Origin: Chloroflexota bacterium
GTDB taxonomy: Bacteria > Chloroflexota > Anaerolineae > UBA7937
Reading direction: 5' to 3'
Assembly (NCBI GenBank): GCA_003453555.1
Contig: DMLA01000141.1
Coordinates: 587-6,925 of the forward strand
DNA: 6,339 nucleotides
Shown piece after piece: positions 1-5,594 of the stretch. The notes beneath the pieces are model-generated. The model was not told the DNA's origin. It saw nothing but the letters and a program-made list of their open reading frames with translations, and searched no databases. Position numbers and translations under genes: made by a program. Numbering within the stretch: position 1 is the first letter of the stretch; each line of letters opens with the position of its first letter.

Positions 1-621
1 CTCGCTCTCCTGGGCCACCATGTTGAGAGGGTTTCCTTGGCGGTCACAACAGATGGCCGCATGGGGCTCGCAGACGAAATCCTCGACCCCCTCGCTCAGC
101 CAGTGATACCGGCGGGCTAACCTCGTCCCTGTGTTCATCCCCTGCTGCACCACGCACCAGGCCCCTTCCCGATTGAAGATGAAGGTGTGGTGATAGATCT
201 GATAGCCATCTTGTAAGCCTGCCGTATCTACCTTGGCTGCCATCCTGCTGGCGTAGACCAACTCCTGGGCCTCGCGCTCCACCAGATGGCCTACCCTCTC
301 GATCTCCTCAGGCGTCCTTCGGGAGGTGCGTCCCTTGCCCCCAGCTACAAAGAGCCCCAACTCTCTATCCAGGCCTCGAAGCCCCTCTTTTAGGGCCCCG
401 CAGAGGGTGGTGGTAAGGCCACTAGAATGCCAATCGAACCCCAAAACACAGCCGAAGGATTGGAACCAAAAGGGGTCGGAGAGACGGCGCAGCATCTCCC
501 GGGAGCCGAACTCGACTACGATGACCGTGGTCATCTCCCGGGCTAACTTGGCCATCCTTTGGAAGAGCCACTTAGGAGCCTTGCCGTAGTGGAGGGGCAA
601 ATTAGCGGTACCGGTTCTCAC
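1..621 (-). CDS. DUF763 family protein, N-terminal part (cut by window edge)
   Basis: This is a conserved protein of unknown function, matching from memory the DUF763 family (PF05559). The visible 207 residues open with RTGTANLPLHYGKAPKWL, the usual family start. They continue with GFDWHSSGLTTT, GKGRTSRRTPEE, DGYQIYHHTFIF, GAWCVVQQGMN and FVCEPHAA. The reading frame stays open to base 1, so the C-terminus lies outside the window. Two starts are possible: ATG at 627 and GTG at 621. I chose the GTG because the AGAAGGG Shine-Dalgarno site (630-636) sits about 8 nt from it but almost touches the ATG, and because it leaves Met-Arg-Thr-Gly, the family N-terminus. An in-frame stop lies just upstream. 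The gene has its own strong promoter overlapping the end of fdhD. Family identity is fairly sure; no enzymatic role can be given. Confidence 0.9.
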   Translation of the reverse strand, partial: MRTGTANLPLHYGKAPKWLFQRMAKLAREMTTVIVVEFGSREMLRRLSDPFWFQSFGCVLGFDWHSSGLTTTLCGALKEGLRGLDRELGLFVAGGKGRTSRRTPEEIERVGHLVEREAQELVYASRMAAKVDTAGLQDGYQIYHHTFIFNREGAWCVVQQGMNTGTRLARRYHWLSEGVEDFVCEPHAAICCDRQGNPLNMVAQESE

Positions 622-629
622 GAGCATAC

Positions 630-636
630 CCTTCTA
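630..636 (-). promoter_or_regulatory. Shine-Dalgarno site that decides the DUF763 start
   Basis: AGAAGGG on the minus strand. It lies 2 nt from the ATG at 627, too close for initiation, and 8 nt from the GTG at 621. The site therefore favours the GTG start. Confidence 0.6.
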
Positions 637-655
637 GGACATTCGTTCTAAGACC

Positions 656-684
656 AGTATAACAGGTAATTGCCCGCCAGTCAA
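656..684 (-). promoter_or_regulatory. Strong sigma70-type promoter for the DUF763 gene
   Basis: On the minus strand, -35 TTGACT (679-684) and -10 TATACT (656-661) are separated by exactly 17 bases. A TG dinucleotide one base before the -10 adds an extended -10 element. The predicted transcript start is near 649, which gives a leader of about 25 nt. The -35 box overlaps the TGA stop of fdhD (681-683), so the DUF763 gene can be transcribed independently of the genes before it. Confidence 0.8.
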
Positions 685-1601
685 GGCTTCTCCTTTGGGG
701 TGATTCGTTCTGGGTGGGTATAGACGTTCATCCTTTTCCCCCGAGCGTAGCCAACCAGTGTGATGCCCCAAGAATCCGCTAGTCTCACCGCCAGGTCGGT
801 AGGGGATGTTCGCGAGATGAGGATGGGTGTCTCCATTCCCACCGCTTTGTTCACCATCTCCGAGGAGATGCGCCCCGTGGTCAGGATGATCCGATCTTTG
901 GTGGGGATATGATGGTAGAGACATTCGCCCCTTATCTTGTCTAGGGTGTTGTGTCGCCCCACGTCTTCAGCAACTGCAAGAAGCCTTTCGCCGTCGCTAA
1001 GGGCTGAGGCGTGAACGCCTCCTGCGGTACGATACGCCTCCGCACTCCTTTGTAGATCTCGCATCAGTTTGGATATCTGGGTGGGGGTGACGGCGAGGGA
1101 GGAGGTGAGCCTGGCGTGGCTGGCTTTTAGATCCTCGAAGGTTACCCCTCCACCGCAGCCAGAGAGGAGTACCCGTTTCCCAGGAAGGGAGAGGCTCTCA
1201 TCCCTCAGTCTAACGTCAACCACGTTTCCCGCATCTTCACAGACGCGCAAGACCCCTACGTCGTCCAGGCTTTGGATGATACCCTCGGAGGCGAGAAACC
1301 CCAAGACTAGGAAACTCATCTTGTTGGGCGTGCAAAGTATGGTTACCAGTTCCTGGCCGTTAACGTAGATGGTCCAGGCTGTCTCTCGCACTACCGGTTT
1401 CTCTATAGGTCTAATCTCGTTGGCAGAGAGGGAGAGATAAGATACCTTCTCCGTCGAATCGTTGCTCATCTCTCTTTGAAACCTCGAGGCACCCACTTCG
1501 AAAGCCCCCTCGTCATCACTAAGCAAGGGGTTGCCCAACCCTAAGACGAATCTTTTCAGCACCGGAAGGATCGCCCTTAGTTCATAACCGGCACGAACCA
1601 T
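681..1601 (-). CDS. fdhD: FdhD, sulfurtransferase/chaperone for formate dehydrogenase
   Basis: FdhD delivers sulfur from a cysteine desulfurase to the molybdenum or tungsten bis-MGD cofactor, which formate dehydrogenase needs for activity; it acts in the cytoplasm. Visible family motifs in the 306-residue frame are RPIEKPVVRE (64-73), FLASEGII (102-109), SGCGGG (147-152), GGVHASAL (194-201), AEDVGRHNTLDK (211-222), TTGRISSEMV (241-250) and GYARGKRMNVYTHPERI near the end. The active loop has only Cys149; the second Cys of the E. coli CxxC loop is Gly here. The start is uncertain: neither ATG 1601 nor ATG 1469 has a good ribosome site. FdhD homology begins near residue 63, and starting at 1469 would give 262 residues, the usual family length. 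I kept the longer frame because residues 14-41 carry a recognisable protease-like motif in frame. The gene follows pstB and appears to have its own promoter. Confidence 0.9.
   Translation of the reverse strand: MVRAGYELRAILPVLKRFVLGLGNPLLSDDEGAFEVGASRFQREMSNDSTEKVSYLSLSANEIRPIEKPVVRETAWTIYVNGQELVTILCTPNKMSFLVLGFLASEGIIQSLDDVGVLRVCEDAGNVVDVRLRDESLSLPGKRVLLSGCGGGVTFEDLKASHARLTSSLAVTPTQISKLMRDLQRSAEAYRTAGGVHASALSDGERLLAVAEDVGRHNTLDKIRGECLYHHIPTKDRIILTTGRISSEMVNKAVGMETPILISRTSPTDLAVRLADSWGITLVGYARGKRMNVYTHPERITPKEKP
1473..1562 (-). pseudogene. Hydrogenase maturation protease-like N-terminal remnant fused to FdhD
   Basis: Residues 14-43 of the long fdhD frame read VLKRFVLGLGNPLLSDDEGA and then FEVGASRF. 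This resembles the opening beta strand and loop of HyaD/HybD/HycI-type hydrogenase maturation endopeptidases (typically VLGLGNxLLxDDGxGV). Only about 25 residues of that family are present before the frame runs into FdhD sequence, so no peptidase can be made: the later metal ligands are absent. The GTG at 1562, with AAGGG upstream, may be the old protease start. A deletion joining a protease gene to fdhD is my inference. A chance match is the alternative. Confidence 0.4.
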
Positions 1602-1607
1602 ACGACT

Positions 1608-1697
1608 TCAGCCCAGATACTGGGCTATCGCCTCTAGGAGTTCCTTGGCCTTGGTATACGTTTCCTTTTCTGCGATCAACCGTCCACTCCTAGTCAT
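1608..1697 (-). other. Possible 29-residue upstream ORF before fdhD
   Basis: ATG 1697 to TGA 1608 encodes 29 residues beginning MTRSGRLIAEKETY and ending AIAQYLG. It is in the same frame as fdhD and separated from it only by the TGA and two codons. The ribosome site is weak. It lies in the leader expected from the promoter at 1721-1729. It could be a leader peptide, a relic of an upstream exon-like segment of the fused gene, or noise. I do not recognise the sequence. Confidence 0.2.
1610..1626 (-). repeat. Perfect 7-bp hairpin upstream of fdhD
   Basis: AGCCCAG and CTGGGCT are perfect inverted repeats with a 3-base loop. In RNA the hairpin would lie 9 nt before the ATG at 1601. It has no T-run on either strand, so it is not an intrinsic terminator. 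It could mask or space initiation at 1601, leaving 1469 as the effective start. Confidence 0.45.
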
Positions 1698-1720
1698 CTC
1701 TTAGTAAAAGGGCTGAAACA

Positions 1721-1729
1721 ATTATACCA
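1721..1729 (-). promoter_or_regulatory. Extended -10 promoter for fdhD
   Basis: The minus strand carries TGGTATAAT, a perfect TATAAT (1721-1726) with an extended TGn, immediately downstream of the pstB stop codon. The -35 region (about 1744-1750) is poor, as is common for extended -10 promoters. The transcript would start near 1714. No terminator hairpin is visible between pstB and fdhD, so read-through from the pst operon is also possible. Confidence 0.5.
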
Positions 1730-2485
1730 TTAGAACTCGCCTCTTATGTAGGCACGCGTCCTTGCTTCCTGAGGGTGGTTGAAGAAATCAGCTGCGGGAC
1801 CGTGTTCCACAAGCTCACCCAAGTAGAGGAAGATCACGTAGTCGGCAAGCCTCCGCGCTTGTCGCAAGATATGGGTAACAATTACTATAGTATAGTTCTC
1901 CTTAAGGTCAAGGAGTCGTCGCTCTATATGTTGAGCGGACATTGGATCCAGGGCCGATGTGGGCTCATCACCCAGTAACACTTCAGGCTCCACGGCGAGA
2001 CCTCTGGCCAAGCAGAGCCGCTGCTGCTGTCCAGCGGAGAGCCTTGAGGCTGGGGCATGAAGCCTATCCTTTACCTCATCCCACAGCCCCGCGGCTCGTA
2101 GGTGATCCTCCACAGTCCGATCCAACTCTTGTCTCCCTTTAAGGCCGTGAAGGCGGGGGCCGAAGGCCACATTGTCGTAGATCGACATGGGTAGAGGATG
2201 CGGTCTTTGAGAGAGCAAACCTATCCTCTTTCTGATCTCCGTCACATCAACATCAGAATGATAGATATCGAGGCCACGGACGAGCACCTTGCCCGATATC
2301 TTGGTTCCCTCCACTAATTCTACTAATCGGTTCAAGGATTTCAGGAAGGTGGTCTTACCACAACCTGAGGGCCCGATGATCGCCGTAATCTGCCTTTCGG
2401 GGAGCTCGACGGTCAAATCCTTTAAGGCGTGGTGATCTCTATAGAATACGTTAAGGTTATGGACACTGATATGAGGATTGGCCAT
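1730..2485 (-). CDS. pstB: Phosphate-type ABC transporter ATP-binding protein PstB
   Basis: This is the cytoplasmic ATPase that powers the importer; 251 residues, normal PstB length. Visible motifs are Walker A GPSGCGKT (38-45), Q-loop Gln93 in SQRPHPLPMSIYDN, ABC signature LSAGQQQRL (149-157), Walker B VLLGDEP (169-175), D-loop SALD (177-180) and switch His205 in IVTHILRQA. Compared with classical PstB the signature is LSAGQ rather than LSGGQ, and Walker B has Gly172 where Met is usual; all catalytic residues are intact. The C-terminal FFNHPQEARTRAYIRGEF is the standard PstB ending. The ATG follows an AGGAGG ribosome site that abuts the pstA stop, so translation is probably coupled. It is the last gene of the pst operon; no phoU follows in the window. 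Confidence 0.95.
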   Translation of the reverse strand: MANPHISVHNLNVFYRDHHALKDLTVELPERQITAIIGPSGCGKTTFLKSLNRLVELVEGTKISGKVLVRGLDIYHSDVDVTEIRKRIGLLSQRPHPLPMSIYDNVAFGPRLHGLKGRQELDRTVEDHLRAAGLWDEVKDRLHAPASRLSAGQQQRLCLARGLAVEPEVLLGDEPTSALDPMSAQHIERRLLDLKENYTIVIVTHILRQARRLADYVIFLYLGELVEHGPAADFFNHPQEARTRAYIRGEF

Positions 2486-2493
2486 CCTTCCTC

Positions 2494-3339
2494 CTATCTT
2501 ATCACGTGGGCCGTAAACCTCCCGCCGATGAGTCTACAGCCCAGACTAATGAGCAAGACTATGATCGTAAGCACTAGGGCAGAAGCATAGGCTCTCTGCT
2601 GCACTTCAGGGAAGGGGGTAGCCAGTTGAAAGAAGACAGCCAAAGGCAAGGATGCCACAGGCCGAAAAAGCGAAGAGGGCAGACTGTCGGTATAGCCAGC
2701 GGTGAACAAGACCGATGCCGCGTCGCCGATGCCCCTGCCAAAGGCCAAAAGAATCGCCGTCAAAATCCCGGGCAGACATTGTCTCACTACCACTCTCATT
2801 GCCGTTTCCAATCTCGTGGCCCCCAAAGCATAGGCGCTTTCCTTCAATTCGAGGGGGACCATGCTTATCACCTCTTCCAGAGCCCTGCTCATGATGGGAA
2901 GCTCAAGGAGTGTCAAGGCCATAACGCCTCCCAGCAACGATGCCCTAACCCTCAGGAAGACCATGATGGTGAAGCCAAAGGCCCCGTACACGATGGAGGG
3001 AACACCCCATAAGACGTCAAGGGACAATCTGGCAAACTCGGAGAACCTGGACTTGCCGCTGTACACTTGCAAGAATAGGGCGATGGGGAGGCTAAGGAGA
3101 AGGGCCAGGACCGTTGCTCCACCAGCCAAACATAGAGAACCAGTGATGGCATTCAGTATCCCGCCCTCTCCTCCCAAATAGTATCCTCCCTTGGGAGTCT
3201 GGGTGAGCATCGCCAGGTTGAGAGCAGGCAAGCCCTTCAAAACCACGACCGCCAGTACAAACACGAGGCTCCCGATGACGATGAGTGCTGAGGCTATCAT
3301 CAGCCCCTGGAAGATAAGTTCCTCTTTCCGTTTATCCAA
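2494..3339 (-). CDS. pstA: Phosphate-type ABC transporter permease PstA
   Basis: This is one of the two membrane permeases of the importer; 281 residues with six likely membrane helices (about 13-35, 66-92, 105-130, 133-157, 190-212 and 250-272). The coupling EAA loop is at 165-190 (LKESAYALGATRLETAMRVV), preceded by GVPSIVYGAFG (112-122), a strong PstA/PstC signature. After the loop the sequence is GRGIGDAAS, where PstA usually has an AIGETAP-like stretch, a modest divergence. The start is TTG at 3339, supported by GGTGAGG five bases upstream; this ribosome site overlaps the pstC stop codon, so translational coupling is likely. The gap to pstC is 7 bases and to pstB 8 bases. Confidence 0.94.
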   Translation of the reverse strand: MDKRKEELIFQGLMIASALIVIGSLVFVLAVVVLKGLPALNLAMLTQTPKGGYYLGGEGGILNAITGSLCLAGGATVLALLLSLPIALFLQVYSGKSRFSEFARLSLDVLWGVPSIVYGAFGFTIMVFLRVRASLLGGVMALTLLELPIMSRALEEVISMVPLELKESAYALGATRLETAMRVVVRQCLPGILTAILLAFGRGIGDAASVLFTAGYTDSLPSSLFRPVASLPLAVFFQLATPFPEVQQRAYASALVLTIIVLLISLGCRLIGGRFTAHVIR

Positions 3340-3346
3340 ATCTACC

Positions 3347-4270
3347 TCACCACTCTTCTCTCAACACTCGCCGCAAGATGATCCTGGCCATGATGTTGAA
3401 GCATAAGACCATAAGCAGTAAGAACAACCCCGCGCCTAAGAGCGCCGAGTCGTAAAGTGGTATAGACATCATCTCCCCATAGTTGTTGGCAATCAGGGCT
3501 GTCAACGGATATGCAGGGTCAAAGATGGATGATGGAATCATAGCCACATTCCCCACCACCATGAGCACAGCCATGGTCTCTCCGAAGGCTCTGGAGAAGC
3601 CCAAGACGATGGCCGCGACTACACCGGGGAGCGCCTTGCGTATCACGACATGCTTCACCATTTGCCACCTTGTAGCGCCTAGGGCTAAGGAGGCCTCCCG
3701 AAGCCCGTCTGGCACAGATCTAAACACCTCTTCGGCAACGGAGATGATGATAGGAAAGACCATAAGGGCCAATACTATGCTCCCGGCCAGCACACTGTAA
3801 CCGGTGAGGTTCTCCGCCGAGAAGAGAGGAATGAACCCTAAACTCCTCCCCATCAGGGGTGCCACATAATCTCTTATCAGTGGCACCACGGCCAGCACCC
3901 CCCACAGACCGTAGACCACCGACGGTATGCCTGCCAAAAGATCGATGAGTGGCTTGACAACCCCTCGAACCCTTGCCGAGGCATACTCAGCCAAATAGAT
4001 AGCGGTTAGAAGGGAGAGGGGAATAGATATGATCATGGCCAAGGCCGTTACCCAGAGTGTACCGAGGATGAAGGGGTAGAAGCCAAACTCTCCTTTCAGG
4101 GGGTGCCAGGAAGAGGAGAAGATTAACTCTCCTAGAGGCTTGGCGGTTAAGATCGGTCTGGCTCGCGCATACAAGGCTAAGGCTATGAGAAAGACGATCA
4201 AACTAGAAGAGAATGTAACCAAGAACATGAGCCTGCTGGCCAGGCGGTCTTTCAAACTTCTGGTAAGCAT
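3347..4270 (-). CDS. pstC: Phosphate-type ABC transporter permease PstC
   Basis: This is the second membrane permease, pairing with PstA to form the transport channel; 307 residues, normal length. There is a first helix at about 14-36, a large periplasmic loop including ELIFSSSWHP (48-57), further helices at 69-95, 108-132, 159-180, 215-240 and 274-296, and the coupling loop LREASLALGATRWQMVKHVV (190-209). Family signatures are GIPSVVYGLWG (114-124) and GFSRAFGETMAVLMVVGN (224-241). The ATG at 4270 follows AGGAG with 5-nt spacing. It lies 43 bases after pstS; no hairpin or promoter is apparent in that gap, so it should be cotranscribed. Confidence 0.95.
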   Translation of the reverse strand: MLTRSLKDRLASRLMFLVTFSSSLIVFLIALALYARARPILTAKPLGELIFSSSWHPLKGEFGFYPFILGTLWVTALAMIISIPLSLLTAIYLAEYASARVRGVVKPLIDLLAGIPSVVYGLWGVLAVVPLIRDYVAPLMGRSLGFIPLFSAENLTGYSVLAGSIVLALMVFPIIISVAEEVFRSVPDGLREASLALGATRWQMVKHVVIRKALPGVVAAIVLGFSRAFGETMAVLMVVGNVAMIPSSIFDPAYPLTALIANNYGEMMSIPLYDSALLGAGLFLLLMVLCFNIMARIILRRVLREEW

Positions 4271-4313
4271 CCCTTCTCCTTCGCCTCTTAGAGAGAGATT
4301 TGGACTTCCCCGC

Positions 4314-5288
4314 TCACTCCAACTTCCTCAGCCCTTCCTCAAGCCGTTCTTTCGGCAAAGGTATATAACCTACTTCTTCAACGTACCGCTGTCCCTCAGT
4401 TAGAATCCAGACCATAAAAGCACGCGTCAATCCGGTCGGCTGGCCTAAGGTGACGAGGTTCAAAGCCCTCGCCGGGGGAGAGGGGTAGATCCCCGTGGCG
4501 ATGGCTTCCATGAGTTCACCCTTGGTGTCGTAAAAACTCTCCGCCTCGTCGAGGCGACCATTAGCGTTGAGATCGAGAGGGAGTATCTTTATCCCAGCCA
4601 CCGGCTTTCCTGTCGCCGCAGCGTAAGCGAAATTCAGATTATTGTAGCCTATGCCTAGGGGGTCTTGATTGACCGCTTCTGCGAGTCCCGGGTCACCATA
4701 GACAGCCAGACCTATGAGATCCCCCTGTGCATACCCACCGAGGTAATGGGCCCAGGTCTGAGCAGCACCACAGGCATCCGATCTGGTATAGATATGGATT
4801 TCATACGCCACATCCGACCTGCCTACCACTTCTCCCCAGGTGGTTATATCCCCGGTGATCCAGATGCCCTCTAGGATCTCCCGGGACACACCTCTGCCTA
4901 AAAGATCTTCCAATACCGGATTATTCTCGTTGACAGTGGCCATAACGGCGTCCTTAATGACCGGGACCCAGAAGGCACCCCGCTCGATCTCCTCAGGGTA
5001 TATCTCCCGCGAAACCATACCGATATCGACCAACCCCCCTAGGGCATCGGCCATCCCCTTACCGGCCCCACCGGCTGATATATCAAAGGTGACTTGGGGG
5101 TAGATCTTATGAAATTCCTCGCCCCACCTGACCATCATAGGGTAAAGAGCCCAAGCACCGGAAACCCTCACCGTCCCTCTCAACCCGGCTCCCCCCTCCT
5201 GCTCAGTTGCCTTTTGGCATCCTCCCATTGCCATTACAAGGCCTATCAAAACGGTGATGACCCATCTAGACCAATAGACCTTCCGCAT
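4314..5288 (-). CDS. pstS: Phosphate-type (PstS-like) ABC transporter substrate-binding lipoprotein
   Basis: This is the extracytoplasmic solute-binding protein that feeds the PstCAB importer; 324 residues. The N-terminus has charged MRKVYWSR, a hydrophobic core and lipobox MGGC with lipidated Cys24, so it should be a membrane-anchored lipoprotein. PBP-fold motifs are SGAWALYP (43-50), SAGGAGKGMADAL (71-83), VDIGMVSRE (87-95) and a C-terminal PSPPARALNLVTLG. In classical PstS the second half of the anion site is an Arg...Ser-Gly-Thr loop; here the matching region reads TRSDACGAAQTW (168-179), so the ligand may differ. Residues 239-250 (DLNANGRLDEAE) match the EF-hand loop pattern exactly. I chose ATG 5288: it follows AAGGAGGGAGG and precedes the signal peptide. 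An in-frame ATG at 5366 falls in the leader hairpin and would spoil the signal peptide. Confidence 0.92.
   Translation of the reverse strand: MRKVYWSRWVITVLIGLVMAMGGCQKATEQEGGAGLRGTVRVSGAWALYPMMVRWGEEFHKIYPQVTFDISAGGAGKGMADALGGLVDIGMVSREIYPEEIERGAFWVPVIKDAVMATVNENNPVLEDLLGRGVSREILEGIWITGDITTWGEVVGRSDVAYEIHIYTRSDACGAAQTWAHYLGGYAQGDLIGLAVYGDPGLAEAVNQDPLGIGYNNLNFAYAAATGKPVAGIKILPLDLNANGRLDEAESFYDTKGELMEAIATGIYPSPPARALNLVTLGQPTGLTRAFMVWILTEGQRYVEEVGYIPLPKERLEEGLRKLE
4539..4574 (-). other. EF-hand-like calcium loop encoded in pstS
   Basis: Twelve codons encode DLNANGRLDEAE. This fits the canonical EF-hand ligand pattern: Asp1, Asn3, Asn5, Gly6, hydrophobic Leu8, Asp9, Glu12. It is followed by SFYD. 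The flanking helices of a full EF-hand pair are not evident, so this would be a single structural calcium loop on the binding protein surface, as in other periplasmic binding proteins with EF-hand-like sites. Calcium binding itself is inferred. Confidence 0.6.
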
Positions 5289-5299
5289 CCCTCCCTCCT
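5289..5299 (-). promoter_or_regulatory. Ribosome-binding site fixing the pstS start
   Basis: AAGGAGGGAGG directly precedes ATG 5288 on the minus strand. The core AAGGAGG lies 4 nt from the start. It rules in 5288 over the upstream in-frame ATG at 5366, which lacks a ribosome site and lies in a hairpin loop. Confidence 0.8.
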
Positions 5300-5341
5300 T
5301 GAACGCTCCTCCCATTGGCAGATGCTGAAGATTCTCCTCAC

Positions 5342-5374
5342 AACGAAAGCCCAGAGACATAGTCATCTCTGGGC
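5342..5374 (-). terminator. Riboswitch expression-platform hairpin (attenuator) before pstS
   Basis: On the minus strand GCCCAGAGA (5366-5374) and TCTCTGGGC (5349-5357) form a perfect 9-bp stem with an 8-nt loop, followed by TTTCGTT. It lies between the c-di-AMP aptamer and pstS, where an intrinsic terminator is expected. The T-run is interrupted, so termination may be partial. The 5' arm overlaps AGGCC (5372-5376), which repeats the 5' strand of aptamer stem P1 and could pair with the P1 3' strand instead, giving an antiterminator. Confidence 0.65.
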
Positions 5375-5400
5375 CTGCCTTTCCGACTACGTCTCCCTTT

Positions 5401-5527
5401 AGGCCTACGAGGTTAGCTGACGGGTTCGGACCGGGAGAACCGCCCTACTCGCTACTGCGAGATTCACCCCTGTCATCGAAAACGACGGATAATTGGGTTC
5501 CCCGCTTCCCTGGTGAGAATTCGGCCT
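5401..5527 (-). promoter_or_regulatory. c-di-AMP riboswitch (ydaO/yuaA class)
   Basis: The minus-strand RNA matches, from memory, the conserved core of the ydaO class in order: GGCCGAATTC at the 5' end, then GGGGTGAATC (5461-5470), a small hairpin CTCGC-AGTA-GCGAG (5448-5461), AGTAGGG, and near the 3' end CCGAACCCGTCAGCTAACC followed by TCGTAGGC. This order and wording closely follow the crystallised Thermoanaerobacter aptamer as I recall it. Closing stem P1 pairs AGGCC (5523-5527) with GGCCT (5401-5405). Known members of the class switch genes off when c-di-AMP binds. It sits in the pstS leader, about 115 nt before the start codon, so it should control the whole pst-like operon. Confidence 0.93.
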
Positions 5528-5553
5528 TCAGATACGAGTTATAGTCTATCGAG

Positions 5554-5592
5554 GCAACCTCCTCACAATATAATGTAGCTCTTTCAGGTTGC
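5554..5592 (-). repeat. 5'-terminal stem of the pstS leader
   Basis: GCAACCT (5586-5592) and AGGTTGC (5554-5560) on the minus strand are perfect 7-bp inverted repeats with a 25-nt loop. The first arm coincides with the predicted transcript start near 5592, so the mRNA would begin with a stem-loop, upstream of the riboswitch. It may protect the 5' end. On the plus strand the second arm is followed by TTTT, but no plus-strand gene exists for it to terminate. Confidence 0.4.
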
Positions 5593-5594
5593 TT

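Noticed and set aside
326..589. Plus-strand frames opposite the DUF763, fdhD, pst and FNT genes
   Set aside because: All lie antisense to well-supported genes and have Pro/Ser/Arg-rich translations typical of shadow frames; none shows a recognisable domain.
634..924. 96-residue minus-strand frame overlapping the fdhD 3' end
   Set aside because: It is in another frame of fdhD, with a low-complexity His/Gly-rich translation and no family resemblance.
1608..1610. In-frame TGA before fdhD read as selenocysteine
   Set aside because: The formate dehydrogenase context makes it tempting, but FdhD is not a selenoprotein family, nothing just after the TGA resembles a bacterial SECIS hairpin (the nearby hairpin precedes it), and the residues around it match no known family.
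5366..5368. ATG at 5366 as the start of pstS (350 residues)
   Set aside because: It lies in the loop of the attenuator hairpin, has no ribosome site, and would put 26 extra residues before a perfectly formed lipoprotein signal peptide. ATG 5288 has an excellent Shine-Dalgarno site.
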